From positions 13,726,814 to 13,790,813 of the forward strand of contig OY821740.1 in the NCBI GenBank assembly GCA_963682055.1: a DNA stretch of 64,000 nt, read 5' to 3'. The notes below the pieces were generated by a model. The model did no database searches and was not told the DNA's origin. It saw nothing but the letters and a program-made list of their open reading frames with translations. Below are positions 11,461 through 20,900 of the stretch, in pieces. Source of the DNA: Primula veris. Taxonomy: Eukaryota > Streptophyta > Magnoliopsida > Ericales > Primulaceae. Each line of letters begins with the position of its first letter. Position 1 is the first letter of the stretch. The position numbers and the translations under genes are program-made.

Positions 11461-11526
11461 ATTACATCCGAGAAAAATATCTATTACATCCGAGAAAAAT
11501 ATCTATTACATCCGAGAAAATCTATT
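11461..11526. repeat. 22-bp tandem repeat, three copies
   Basis: ATTACATCCGAGAAAAATAT begins at 11461, 11483 and 11505, period 22; the third copy is slightly shorter at its end. It lies in the spacer between small genes 2 and 3. Confidence 0.9.
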
Positions 11527-11657
11527 ACAAAAGATCATACAAAGAAGATCGACTATATCAGCAGGCCAAGTGAGCTGGCGACGATGGGGAAGAGGAAGAA
11601 AAATATGAAGAGGAACATAAAGAAGAAGTGAAAAGCAAGAAGAGGAAAATGAAAAAT

Positions 11658-11895
11658 GACAAAAACCCTAGAAGTAACAAAAAACCCTTAGGATCACAGG
11701 GTTGATTGTTACATCATAGTGGTGAGAAAGAAGAGGAAGAAAGAGAAAAAGGAAAAAAGTAGAGAGAACAAAGTATAAAAAAAAAAGAGAAAAGAAGAAG
11801 AGTGCAAGAAAACGAAGAAGAAAAACGACAAAAACCCTAGAAGTAACAACAAACCCGAGGGACTCGGGGTTGATTGTTACATCGTAGTGGTGTAA
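11658..11895. repeat. purine-rich spacer with a 60-bp direct repeat 169 bp apart
   Basis: A segment beginning GACAAAAACCCTAGAAGTAA and ending GATTGTTACATC.TAGTGGTG occurs at 11658 and again at 11827. The surrounding 11.57-12.0 kb is almost pure A/G on the plus strand. A long minus-strand open frame here (11668-12057) is mostly a by-product of the C/T bias, though the repeat encodes HHYDVTINP twice in it. Confidence 0.85.
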
Positions 11896-12010
11896 AGAAG
11901 ATGAAGAAAAAGAAAGGGGAAGCGCAGAAGAAAAAGAAAAACAGATAAGAAGAAGACAAAGAAATGAAGAAAACTGAAAAAAAAATAAAAAGAAAAGAAA
12001 AAGGGCGAGG

Positions 12011-12304
12011 CTAGGAGGAAGTCGATCGGTATCGATGAGAGGGCCCGGCAGAGACATTCCTGTCCCGAAGTGTTGGGTTCCCCCTCAACACCTCATTCTC
12101 TTCGACTAGAGCCCGACGAGCACGTCGACAATAATCCAGCTCGGATCTTAGCCAAGTCAATTCCCGAACCATCTCGGTATGGTGATAACGCATCACCTTT
12201 AACTCCTCCTCAGCATCCTTCAACAGCTTTAGTGCATGGCCATAGGAGGCTTCGAAAGCCTCCACTTGCAAAACCAGTGCAGATTTGGTGAAAGAACCAA
12301 CCAT
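12011..12304 (-). CDS. small antisense coiled-coil gene 3 (97 aa, intact)
   Basis: ATG at 12304 to stop at 12011 is uninterrupted. The protein is helical and charged throughout (LLKDAEEELKVMRYHHTEMV, then RRALVEENEVLRGN) with a Ser/Arg-rich tail (AGPSHRYRSTSS). The frame stays open upstream to 12376, but ATG 12304 is preferred because it follows a TATA box by 93 bp and because the upstream extension looks like leader sequence. No known domain or function. It is one of five tandem genes in antisense to the Tat pol. Confidence 0.65.
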   Translation of the reverse strand: MVGSFTKSALVLQVEAFEASYGHALKLLKDAEEELKVMRYHHTEMVRELTWLRSELDYCRRARRALVEENEVLRGNPTLRDRNVSAGPSHRYRSTSS

Positions 12305-12390
12305 TTTAAGGGAGTTATGGGATGAAATTCTGTATATAATGAAGAGAGATAAGGGGGAGATTGTGAAGAAATCCATATCTTAAAGAAGGT

Positions 12391-12397
12391 ATTTATA
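12391..12397 (-). promoter_or_regulatory. TATA box of small antisense gene 3
   Basis: CTATAAATACC on the minus strand about 93 bp upstream of ATG 12304. Confidence 0.65.
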
Positions 12398-12426
12398 GAT
12401 AAATTAAGGAAGGTTTAGCGTGGGAA

Positions 12427-12545
12427 AGTGCAACCGTTCGTCAAAAGACTCTGGAAAACATGGGTAATTAAAAAGAGGCGCCTGTTGAGAAATTTAAAGT
12501 GGGGAGTTGCAACCATTCGTTATTAAAAGAGGCGTCTGTTGAGAA
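12427..12545. repeat. duplicated upstream module of small gene 3
   Basis: Two related blocks of about 60 bp follow one another: GTGCAACCGTTCGTC ... AAAGAGGCGCCTGTTGAGAA and GTTGCAACCATTCGTT ... AAAGAGGCGTCTGTTGAGAA. A similar GGCGCC and GTTGCAACGGTTC pair lies upstream of small gene 1 (about 10482-10512). They lie upstream of TATA boxes, so they may be shared promoter elements. Confidence 0.6.
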
Positions 12546-12898
12546 GAAACGCTTGGATTCATGCCAGTATTTAAAGAAGGTAGAATTCGAAAAGCCTCTG
12601 CACGTGTCAATCTGGAAAAGGTGCAACAATATTAAGATATAAGGGATAAGATTTGTGCACAGGGCTCAAGAAATCCCAGTGGTCCCAAGATACAAAGATT
12701 AAGAAGATCCAGTGGATAAGGTCAAACACAAGGCCCAAGAAAAGTCATTAAAGAAGCCACAAGCATGCGCAGTCAAAATAAATTGCATTGGGAAAGTAAT
12801 TCAGATATAAACAAGAAAAAGAAGTCTTTATTGATTGATTGATACTTCATTACAGAAGAGGCAGTCAACATAAAGAGAGTACAATAAAAAGAATAAAA

Positions 12899-13237
12899 TC
12901 ATTTCGTAGAAGGGCCTGCTTCGTCACTCTGCTTCCTCTTAGACCGAGCATATACTTTCTTAAGTACCAGTTTGTAGGCCCTCTTGGAAGCAATATGCCT
13001 ATCTCTAGAAGCCTCAAGCTCTTTGATCCGAGCACGAGCCCAAATATTGTCGATCAGAGACCTCTGATATTCACTCTCCATGGCCTCCAAGCGCTCGTCC
13101 ATCTCAGCAGCTCGGCGAGCCTCCATGGTTAAAGAGGCCACCCTCCTTTCGAGGATACGAGCTTTCCTAACCTCCTCCTCTAGATGGGCAACGTATTCGG
13201 GAAGATTGTCACCACTATTTTCACGAGGAGAAGCCAT
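12899..13237 (-). CDS. small antisense coiled-coil gene 4 (112 aa, intact)
   Basis: ATG 13237 (MASPREN) to stop at 12899. The N-terminus (MASP...SGDNLPEYVAHLEEEV) and C-terminus (SKRAYKLVLKK...DEAGPSTK) closely match small gene 5 next door, so the two are tandem paralogs. The middle is a coiled coil (MEARRAAEMDERLEAMESEY). The frame extends upstream to 13318, but that part overlaps the TATA region and is not conserved in the paralog, so MASP is taken as the start. Unknown function. Confidence 0.7.
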   Translation of the reverse strand: MASPRENSGDNLPEYVAHLEEEVRKARILERRVASLTMEARRAAEMDERLEAMESEYQRSLIDNIWARARIKELEASRDRHIASKRAYKLVLKKVYARSKRKQSDEAGPSTK

Positions 13238-13285
13238 TTGATTCGTTAATAGGGGGAAGTATACAAAAAGATAGGTGCAGCCCCC

Positions 13286-13294
13286 CCTTTTATA
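13286..13294 (-). promoter_or_regulatory. TATA box of small antisense gene 4
   Basis: TATAAAAGGGGG on the minus strand, 57 bp upstream of ATG 13237. Confidence 0.7.
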
Positions 13295-13531
13295 GGAAGA
13301 AACAATAGAGAAGATCAAGGGTCACCTCGAAGGAAGACTAACCCTGTTGAACTTTCCAAAGACATTTATGGCTAATTAACCACAGTTCCAAGTCCAATTA
13401 AATCCGTCCCATGAGGTATCAAGAAAATAAACAGACAGGAACAAAAATAGGAAATATTTTTATTAATATTTTCAATAATGCGATTACAACTTGGTGATGA
13501 TATCCAATACAAAAGAAATCATAAAAACTAA

Positions 13532-13843
13532 TTATTTCGAGGAAGAGCCTGCTTCATCATCATCCGATCCCGGCTTGGACCGATCATGCAACTCCTTAAA
13601 AGCAAGCTTATAGGCCCTCTTTGCTGCCTTTTCCTTAGCCAGGGAAGCCTCGAGCCGCTTTATACGATCAAAGTCCCAATCCAGGTCGGCCATCGTCCGA
13701 TGATGAGCCGCGTCCATATCAGACAGCTTTTTTTTTACATCCGCTAGCTTCCTCTTCACGACACGAGCCCTTTTGACTTCATTCTCCAGATAAGCAACAT
13801 AATCTGAAGAGTTATCTCCAGTAGAACCATGGGGAGAAGCCAT
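13532..13843 (-). CDS. small antisense coiled-coil gene 5 (103 aa, intact), paralog of gene 4
   Basis: ATG 13843 (MASPHGS) to stop at 13532. It shares with gene 4 the start MASP, a following GDN..(E/D)YVA(H/Y)LE(E/N)EV motif, a KRAYKL motif and a DEAG.S.K tail, while the coiled-coil middle (LADVKKKLSDMDAAHHRTMA) has diverged and is shorter. TATA box 61 bp upstream, almost the same spacing as in gene 4. No known domain. Confidence 0.7.
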   Translation of the reverse strand: MASPHGSTGDNSSDYVAYLENEVKRARVVKRKLADVKKKLSDMDAAHHRTMADLDWDFDRIKRLEASLAKEKAAKRAYKLAFKELHDRSKPGSDDDEAGSSSK

Positions 13844-13894
13844 TGCGTCACAAGCAAGGTAGTAATGGAATAGATTATTGGGGGAAGGGTGCTC

Positions 13895-13904
13895 CCTTTT
13901 TATA
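13895..13904 (-). promoter_or_regulatory. TATA box of small antisense gene 5
   Basis: TATAAAAAGG on the minus strand, about 61 bp upstream of ATG 13843. Confidence 0.7.
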
Positions 13905-14019
13905 ATAAGGTGATTTTTTGAAAGGTCAAGGGTTTCCACGAAAAAAGATACCAAGGGTCATATCATAGTCAAATAGCAAATTTGCAAGTTCCCAAGGAGT
14001 AGTTATAAATAGGGGCATT

Positions 14020-14650
14020 TGTCGAATAAAACATAGGGAACAGCTAAACCGAAGTAATCTCTTCGACAGACCAATCATGACTCCCTCGACGTGGAAACCA
14101 CACCGAGGAAGTCAGGGAGCACTTGATAGAACATAAAAATTAGACCCGAATATTCTATTCGGGTATTAAACAGCCCACCCATCATAGAGTGGTATCCAAC
14201 GCTTGAATGGGCTATCACATGCCTTTCTTTGAGAATAAGAGTGGATATCACTAAAAGCCCAAGCCCACTTAACAAGGGACCCATGTCAGAAAAATCCCAT
14301 GAGATTGAGACATTTGTCGACATCCTAGGAGGCATAATTGCCTATAAATAGCCAAGTATCCCCCCTAAGAAAGGGACCAGAAAACATATCTAAAAAATAT
14401 AGAGAGAAGGAGAGAAAAGATAAAAACTCGTCAGAACGTATTACATCAATAGCCAAACCGAGCAAGATCGAGAACCGAGCACCGAAGAGAAGAGAAAGAT
14501 CACGTTCCGGATCGAGCAGCGAATCCGAGCATAAATACAGTGATAGAATTGTAGTCCGAACAATGGCAATTTCCGAATAATAATAAAGATCAAGAAGTGT
14601 TCATCGTTTATTGTCAATTCATTATATATTATTGTTGAAAAGCCTAACGC
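14020..14650 (+). other. presumed 3' LTR of the Tat element
   Basis: Begins after a purine-rich AGGGGCAT stretch at a TGTCGAAT (14020), carries a plus-strand TATA box TATAAATAG at 14343 followed by a purine-rich leader, and merges with copia LTR sequence near 14.66 kb. The second LTR is outside the window so the borders cannot be verified; the start in particular is a guess from the purine tract. Confidence 0.4.
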
Positions 14651-14659
14651 AACCGACCA

Positions 14660-14838
14660 GAGTTATGGCTTTATCATTTGCAGTTTTCACTTTCACCTAT
14701 ATAAAAGTTAATTATATTTTCTATGGAATATGGTTCAATACTAAAGTGTTGACACCTCGAATATCGTTATATATCGTGTTTATTTCATATTTATGTTTTC
14801 AATACTTATATTATTGAGCTATTAAGTGTCGTTTTATA
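14660..14838 (+). repeat. truncated 5' LTR of the copia element
   Basis: Matches the last 160 bp or so of the 3' LTR, including CACTTTCACCTATA.AAAAG and the shared TATTATTGAGCTATTAAGTG ending. The 187-bp duplication of the 3' LTR is not present here. Confidence 0.7.
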
Positions 14839-14889
14839 TTTGGTCACCAACCAAATATGTCTCATTAACGTATTTTTGGGTGTGCAGTA

Positions 14890-16930
14890 TATGTTCCAAT
14901 ATCACCACCACAACGCACTAAAATGGGTCCACAACGACGTAAAGTATCTATGTTGGTTTTAATTTGCCATCTATTATTAGATATATTGAACCGTTAACCG
15001 GTGATTTGTTTAAGACTCGTTTTGCAGATTATCAGTTTGATGAGACTATTTTCCCACCATTAGTGAAAATAAACTCTAAACATATAGCAGAATATAAAGT
15101 TGAATGGAATGTACCGTCATTGTCTCATATGGACCCTCGTACCAGACAAAGTGAATTAGAAGTTCAGAAAATCATTCACCTGCAAAACATTGCTAATAAT
15201 TTACCTGATGTATTTACTGATACAAATAAAGTATTAAAGTCACATGTACATGCATCTAACACTATGGCGCGTATTGATGTTCATATAAGGCAACAACAAA
15301 TGATGAATGAACATAAACCATGCCAGAAGCGTGGAAGGCTCGTGGGTGCAAAAGATAAATTGTCCCGAAAAATGAGAGAACTGAGACCAAGTAATCATCC
15401 AGCAAAGGAAACGTTCCCAAGTAATTCTCCTGAAGATAGATGACAAAAAACCCCGGGAGAGAGTAAAGAGCCGAATAAAAATGCTCCTCAAGAGGTTGCA
15501 CAAGTAATTTCGTTCCAACCCTCCGGACAAATTCCTCGTGAAGAGGTTATATCTCCTTAAAAGATACAGATATCTAAAAATAATAATGAGATCTCAATAT
15601 TTTATGGGAAGAGATAGGATCATAGTAATGTGGTCGTCGATGAAAAATTTGCATATGTTATGACTTTAGAAATTGTTGCATATCCTGAAACAACTTCCAT
15701 CGAATAATGTCGACGTAGAAGTGATTGGCCAAAATGGAAAAGTGCTATTGAAGCTGAATTAAGTTCATTAGCAAAACGGGAAGTATTTGGACCAGCAGTC
15801 CTGACACCAGAAGATGTCAAGCCCGTATGGTACAAATGGGTATTTGTACGAAAACGTAACGAGCACAACGAAGTCGTAAGATATAAATGACGACTTGTTG
15901 CTCAAGTTTTCTCCCAAAGAACTGGGATTGATTACGAAAAAACATACTCTCCAGTAATGGATAGTAATGGATGGTAGTACTTTCCGATTCTTGATCGGTT
16001 TGACCGTTGCTGAACGACTAGAAATGCGTCTAATTGACGTAGTCACTGCATATTTATATGGGTCATTAGATAGTGACATCTATATGAAAATTCCTGAAGG
16101 TTTTAAATCGCCTAAAGTAAAAGATAGGAGTTTACACTTGATTAAACTCCAAAGATCATTATACGGCTTACAGCAGCCAGGACGCATGTGATACAATCGG
16201 CTCAGTGATTACCTCTTAAAAGAGGGTTATGTAAATACTCCGATATGTCCATGAATTTTTATAAAGAAAGCAACTTACGGGTTCGCTATTATTGCAATTT
16301 ATGTTGATGATATAAATATAATTAGGACTCCTGGAGAGATTTCAAATGCTGCTAATTACCTGAAAGTGAAATTTGAGATGAAATATCTTGGAAAAGCAAA
16401 GTACTGTCTCGGTTTACAAATCGAGCATACATCTAAGAGTATATTTGTTCATCAGTCTAACTACACTGAAAAGGTACTTCGCCAGTTTTATATGGACAAA
16501 GTACACCCGCTAAGTTCTCATATGGTTGTTCGCTCAGTCGATATCAAAAAAGATCTCTTTCGTCCAAAAGGCGGGGAAGAGGATTTACTATGCCCTGAAG
16601 TGTCATACGTAAGTGCAATCGGTGCCCTTATGTAACTTGCAAATTGCACTAAACCAGACATTGCATTCTCTGTCAATCTACTTGCAACATATAGTTCAAC
16701 ACCAACTTTAAGACATTGGAACGGTGTTAAACATATTTTGCGATATTTACGATGAACCAACGACTTAGGGTTATTTTACTCGACCGATGAAAATGGAGAA
16801 TTAGTTGGATATGCGGATGCTGGCTACCTGCCTGATCCACATAATGGTAAATCACAAACCGAATTGTTTTTACTTATGGTGCTACTGCAATCTCTTGGCG
16901 TTATGTAAAACAGACATTAACCGTAACTTA
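14890..16930 (+). pseudogene. copia pol relic (integrase tail, RT, RNase H)
   Basis: Reads in several frames as copia polyprotein: SIIRYIEPLTGDLFKTRFAD (about 14970), then IEAELSSLAKREVF, a long RT stretch with DVVTAYLYGSLDSDIYMKIP (about 16038-16097), the YVDD-type active site YVDDINII (about 16303), HQSNYTEKVLRQFYMDKVHP and an RNase H start GYADAGYLPDP (about 16810). Frameshifts (around 14955 and 15965) and multiple stops (for example 16189, 16252, 16633) show it is dead. Confidence 0.88.
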
Positions 16931-17383
16931 TTCGAATCATTCAGAAATACTTGCAATTCATGAAGCAATTCGAGAATGTGTTTGGCTAAGATCAATGATA
17001 CATTATGTACAACAATAGTCAGACTTGACTTCGATAAAAACTCAACCAACGTTACTATATAAAGTTAATACAACGTGTATTACGCAGATTCAAGTAAAGT
17101 ATATTAAAGGGGATCGAACTAAGCATATTTCTCCAAAAAAATTCTATACCCACGATCTTAAAAAAAATTGGTGAAATATTCGTTGGCCAAATTCGATCAA
17201 CGGATAATTTGGCCGACCTATTTATTAAATCTCTTCTTCCAACAAGATTTAAGAAATTGATGCACAATATTGGGATGAGAAGTTCGATAAAAGTTTTGAA
17301 ATAATCACTTAAAGTTCTGATCATCAAGGAAAGACTTGTAATATGATTATCGAAAATGAAATTAAGTTGTAATCATTAAGGAG

Positions 17384-17920
17384 TGTTATAAGTCAGCAAT
17401 GTAATACACCACAACGTGGCACATGACCACTACTCATAATACGTGTGAGAAAATTATGAGTTCTCATTTTCAGAACTTGCCTATAAATATAGTCGTATCT
17501 TGCTACTTCTGGGTATGGAAAAAAGAAACAAAAATAGTGTAATAGACAGTAGAACCGAATATTGTATTTTGTAGTTTCCCACTTTCACATATACAAAAGG
17601 TAATGATCTTTTTAGTGGAATAGGGCTTAACCCCGAAGTGTTGAGACGCCGAACCACATTATACCTCGTGTTCAATATTCGGTATCTTGCTACTTCTAGG
17701 TATGGAAAAAAGAAACAAAAATAGTATAATAGACAGTAGTACCGAATATTGTACTTTGTAGTTTCCCACTTTCACATATACAAAAGGTAATGATCTTTCC
17801 CGTGGAATAGGGCTCAACCCCGAAGTGTTGAGACGCCGAACCACATTATACCTCGTGCTCATTTTATATTTACGTTTTCGATACTTATATTATTGAGCTA
17901 TTAAGTGCCGTTTTATAACA
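17384..17920 (+). repeat. 3' LTR of the copia element, with internal 187-bp duplication
   Basis: Begins TGTTATAA and ends TTATAACA, an 8-bp inverted terminal repeat, directly after a short purine tract (TTAAGGAG). A TATA box CTATAAATATAG lies at about 17481. A 187-bp block is present twice in tandem (GTATCTTGC at 17495 and 17682). Confidence 0.85.
17495..17868. repeat. 187-bp tandem duplication inside the 3' LTR
   Basis: Two copies differing at a handful of positions, period 187. Both include the ATGGAAAAAAGAAACAAAAA and CCCACTTTCACATATACAAA words. Confidence 0.92.
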
Positions 17921-17968
17921 AAAACTAAATTGAAATTACAGAATTGGAAATGAGCCTATAAGAACAGA

Positions 17969-20900
17969 TCATAAAATATTCAAGAAGTAATCGAGGCCTT
18001 GTCCAAGTTCCCAAATAGAAATGCCAGCTCCCCATGAACTAGCTTCATCTAGTCTTCGAGAAATCGACATTTGTGAAGGGTAGAAAACAGCATGCTTAAT
18101 GTTTTTATTGCCGGAATATATGAAGAAATGCTCCTCGCTGTCCTTCTCCCACTGCAATGAGGGCTTATGCTGCTGCAATAAAGAGAGGTAATCTCTTCCG
18201 GTGATAGCTCCACCACCTCCATCTGCAAAATCAAACATCATTACGACAGTAATAAATTGCTCTTGATTTCGTTAAAAAATAAATAAATTACCCAACTTTG
18301 AAGTCCCCAGCTTTAAGAATGAGGGAACTTTTGAGTCAATGAAATTTTCATTGCCACCTCTCAGTGAACCATATTTTGGTGGACAGCAGAACACACAAAT
18401 TGTATGCAGTGTTTATATGTTCTCATTTGGTAAACAATCAAACAATCATACTAATTGCTACTAATAAAGAGAAAGTAAAGACTAAAGTAGTATCAATTTG
18501 ACATGATACCAAAATATACTCTTTTCACGTAAGAGGATGTTACAAATGGTAGAATAATTGGTCCAGAAATCAAAGAACCTCTACCTTTCTTTCGCACGTC
18601 GTCATTAATTATATGTAACAAGTGAAGTAAAACTGATCTTTTTTAAAGGAAATAAACTGAATAAAACAGAACCAACAGAAAAAATATGGTAATACCTTCT
18701 GAGAGGGAAAAATCATTCCCATAAAAATTGATCCCGACAAATATCTTCTTATGAACTATGCTCTGAGCATCATTAGTGGTGGAACTGAGGAGAACCCGCA
18801 AAGTAGAGCGGACCCACTTAAGAGGAGCATTGGGGCCTGGATTCTGAGGACTTGAATAATCATAGGTCATGAGTGAGAAACCGTCCACGTCATCACCTAA
18901 GCTCTTGAGATCTTTGGGTCCAAAATCATAGGGTTGCAATTTCGCTCCATGTGGTGGACCAATTACATATACTAATTCCAAATGTTGTTGATCGATTCCC
19001 TCTAAGCTTACACCGTGCAGTGCTTGGCCGAGTTGTTTTACGAATTCAAGTGCCTAGACTTGCTCATAATCACAAAAAAAACAGACAATTACCAAACGTG
19101 AAAGCATCATAGCTGATTGCAGGTCCAACTTCCAAGTGATATCAGCTTGTATAGTTTTTTCATTAAAGAAAAAAAATTATCATGAAGAGTTTTTAAGTAC
19201 CATTTTGCGCAATTCTGGATCATGCAAGACCCCAAAAGCTGCCCACCTTGACCAAGATTCTAGTACGATACCATCAAATTCCATTTCCCTGGTGTGAAAG
19301 GATAAAGAATCATTTCATAGAAAGATATTGAACAGCTTGTAAACATGGATGAATGAAAACTCAAACTTATTTTGGCTTAAGAAAATCTTTATTTCAATCG
19401 GTGGAGACCTCCACCAATTTCTAATCATGTTTACATAATTTAACTGAAATCAACAATGAATCTTAAGTTTTTCATCATTAATTAAATCCCTTACTTGCAT
19501 TCTGCCACTATAAGATCGATGACTTTCCTTCTCTGCTTCTTCTTTTTCAAAAATTGAGCAGGAGATGCTTCTAAAACAACTCTTGGTATCATCTTCAACG
19601 GGAGAGAGAGACGTGTGAATGAGAAACTAATAACACATAAAAGTTGCAAAAAAAACAACTCATACAAATTTTGAATTGGCTTACGGAGTACCCCTAACTA
19701 ACAGAGTAAGCCAAAAAAATAATAGTGGCATTTAGATAGAGTAACAGATGTATTAAATTCTATGTACCAAAAAACAAGATGTAATTTGTGCAAGAGTAGA
19801 TTAGAATTGTACTTCCGTGAGCGCTACATGTTATGAGAAGATGACTTACTTTACCAGTTTACCTTAGCATTTCCTGCCTTTCTAAGTTCTGATATCCATC
19901 CCCGGTCAGCATTATGCCTTCCCTCTAGAACAAAAGCAGTGCCTTGGCTGGCATAAGAGCAATAGGAGAACATGATTAAATTAACAGCAAAAAACCCTAG
20001 CATTAAACCCTTAATTTCTCTTTTTCATTCTGAAAATGCTGAAACTTCAAAGTTCAAACCCAACTTTAGGTTAAGGGCATGGGAGGATACAACCTATCCA
20101 AAAAAGGCATGAACAGACCAATGTTACCAGAATCAGAGTTCGCTCTGGTACGTGATACTGGTACAGGTAAATCCTTAATTGTCGCAATACGTGGGGCTGG
20201 ACAAGCTTAGTCAGAATGCTGTTCTGTGTTGTTGTATGCTCAATTGCACAGTAATAATATAAATGATGATGGAGTATAATTTAGTCTTCCCCATCTAATT
20301 AATTTCAGCCAAATTAACTTAAGTTCGTTTGTAGCTTTTGCAGTCCAAAAGCATAGCAAGAACAAATTGAGGTTGGCAGTTTGCCAAATATGACGTTATT
20401 GTATGGGAAAGTATCATGTTTCAGTAAATGTAAATTGGGACATGTTATCTAGAAAGTGGGAGAATTAGCTAACACTGGGGCGGACAATAAACACTTGAAA
20501 AAGGTTTTTTCAAACTTTGGAAAATGAACACAAGAAGGTTTCTCTCATTGTATTGTCATTTAGTGGGAACATTCATAACAATACTAGGGAGCCAATTACA
20601 TAGAGGACTGTAGCTTTTGATAGTTCAGCGGTCAGGGGTAGAGGCTTTTAAAAGAAGGTAATTTTGTAATTGTATATTTCAAGAAATTCCCGAACAAAAA
20701 TCAGATACACATACACTAACCTTTTAAGGTCATACCATACAGGTGATATATGAGTGAACTTGGAGTTGAACCTCTTCGCCATGTCATAGCCTTTTGAGTT
20801 CCTGCATCATAAACTGGTAATCAGACTACGAAAGTTGTTACATAAACAAAACACTCAAAAAAATCATACGCTACTAAAACATGCAAATTCTTTAAGAATG

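Larger units (their letters stand above)
1..14650 (+). mobile_element. Ty3/gypsy LTR retrotransposon, Tat lineage, 5' part outside window
   Basis: One large element is inferred from the order pol (plus strand), tandem-repeat 3' region, block of minus-strand genes, then an LTR-like segment with a TATA box. Dual RNase H domains in pol are the hallmark of the plant Tat lineage (Tat/Ogre/Retand type), whose members are known for long 3' regions, tandem repeats and extra ORFs in either orientation. The window opens inside the protease region, so gag, primer-binding site and 5' LTR are not visible. The right border is approximate because copia sequence begins around 14.66 kb. That the minus-strand genes belong to this element rather than to a neighbouring insertion is an inference from their continuity and family type. 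Confidence 0.75.
14660..17920 (+). mobile_element. truncated Ty1/copia retrotransposon
   Basis: Flanked by related LTR sequence: a 5' piece ending near 14838 and a full 3' LTR at 17384-17920. Between them lies only the end of the copia polyprotein (reverse transcriptase and RNase H); gag, protease, integrase core and primer-binding site are missing, so the element suffered a large internal deletion. It directly abuts the Tat LTR. Confidence 0.8.

Noticed and set aside
11668..12057. 129-codon minus-strand frame rich in Phe, Leu and Ser
   Set aside because: It is produced by the pyrimidine-rich strand and overlaps the end of small gene 3; no start context and only low-complexity sequence.
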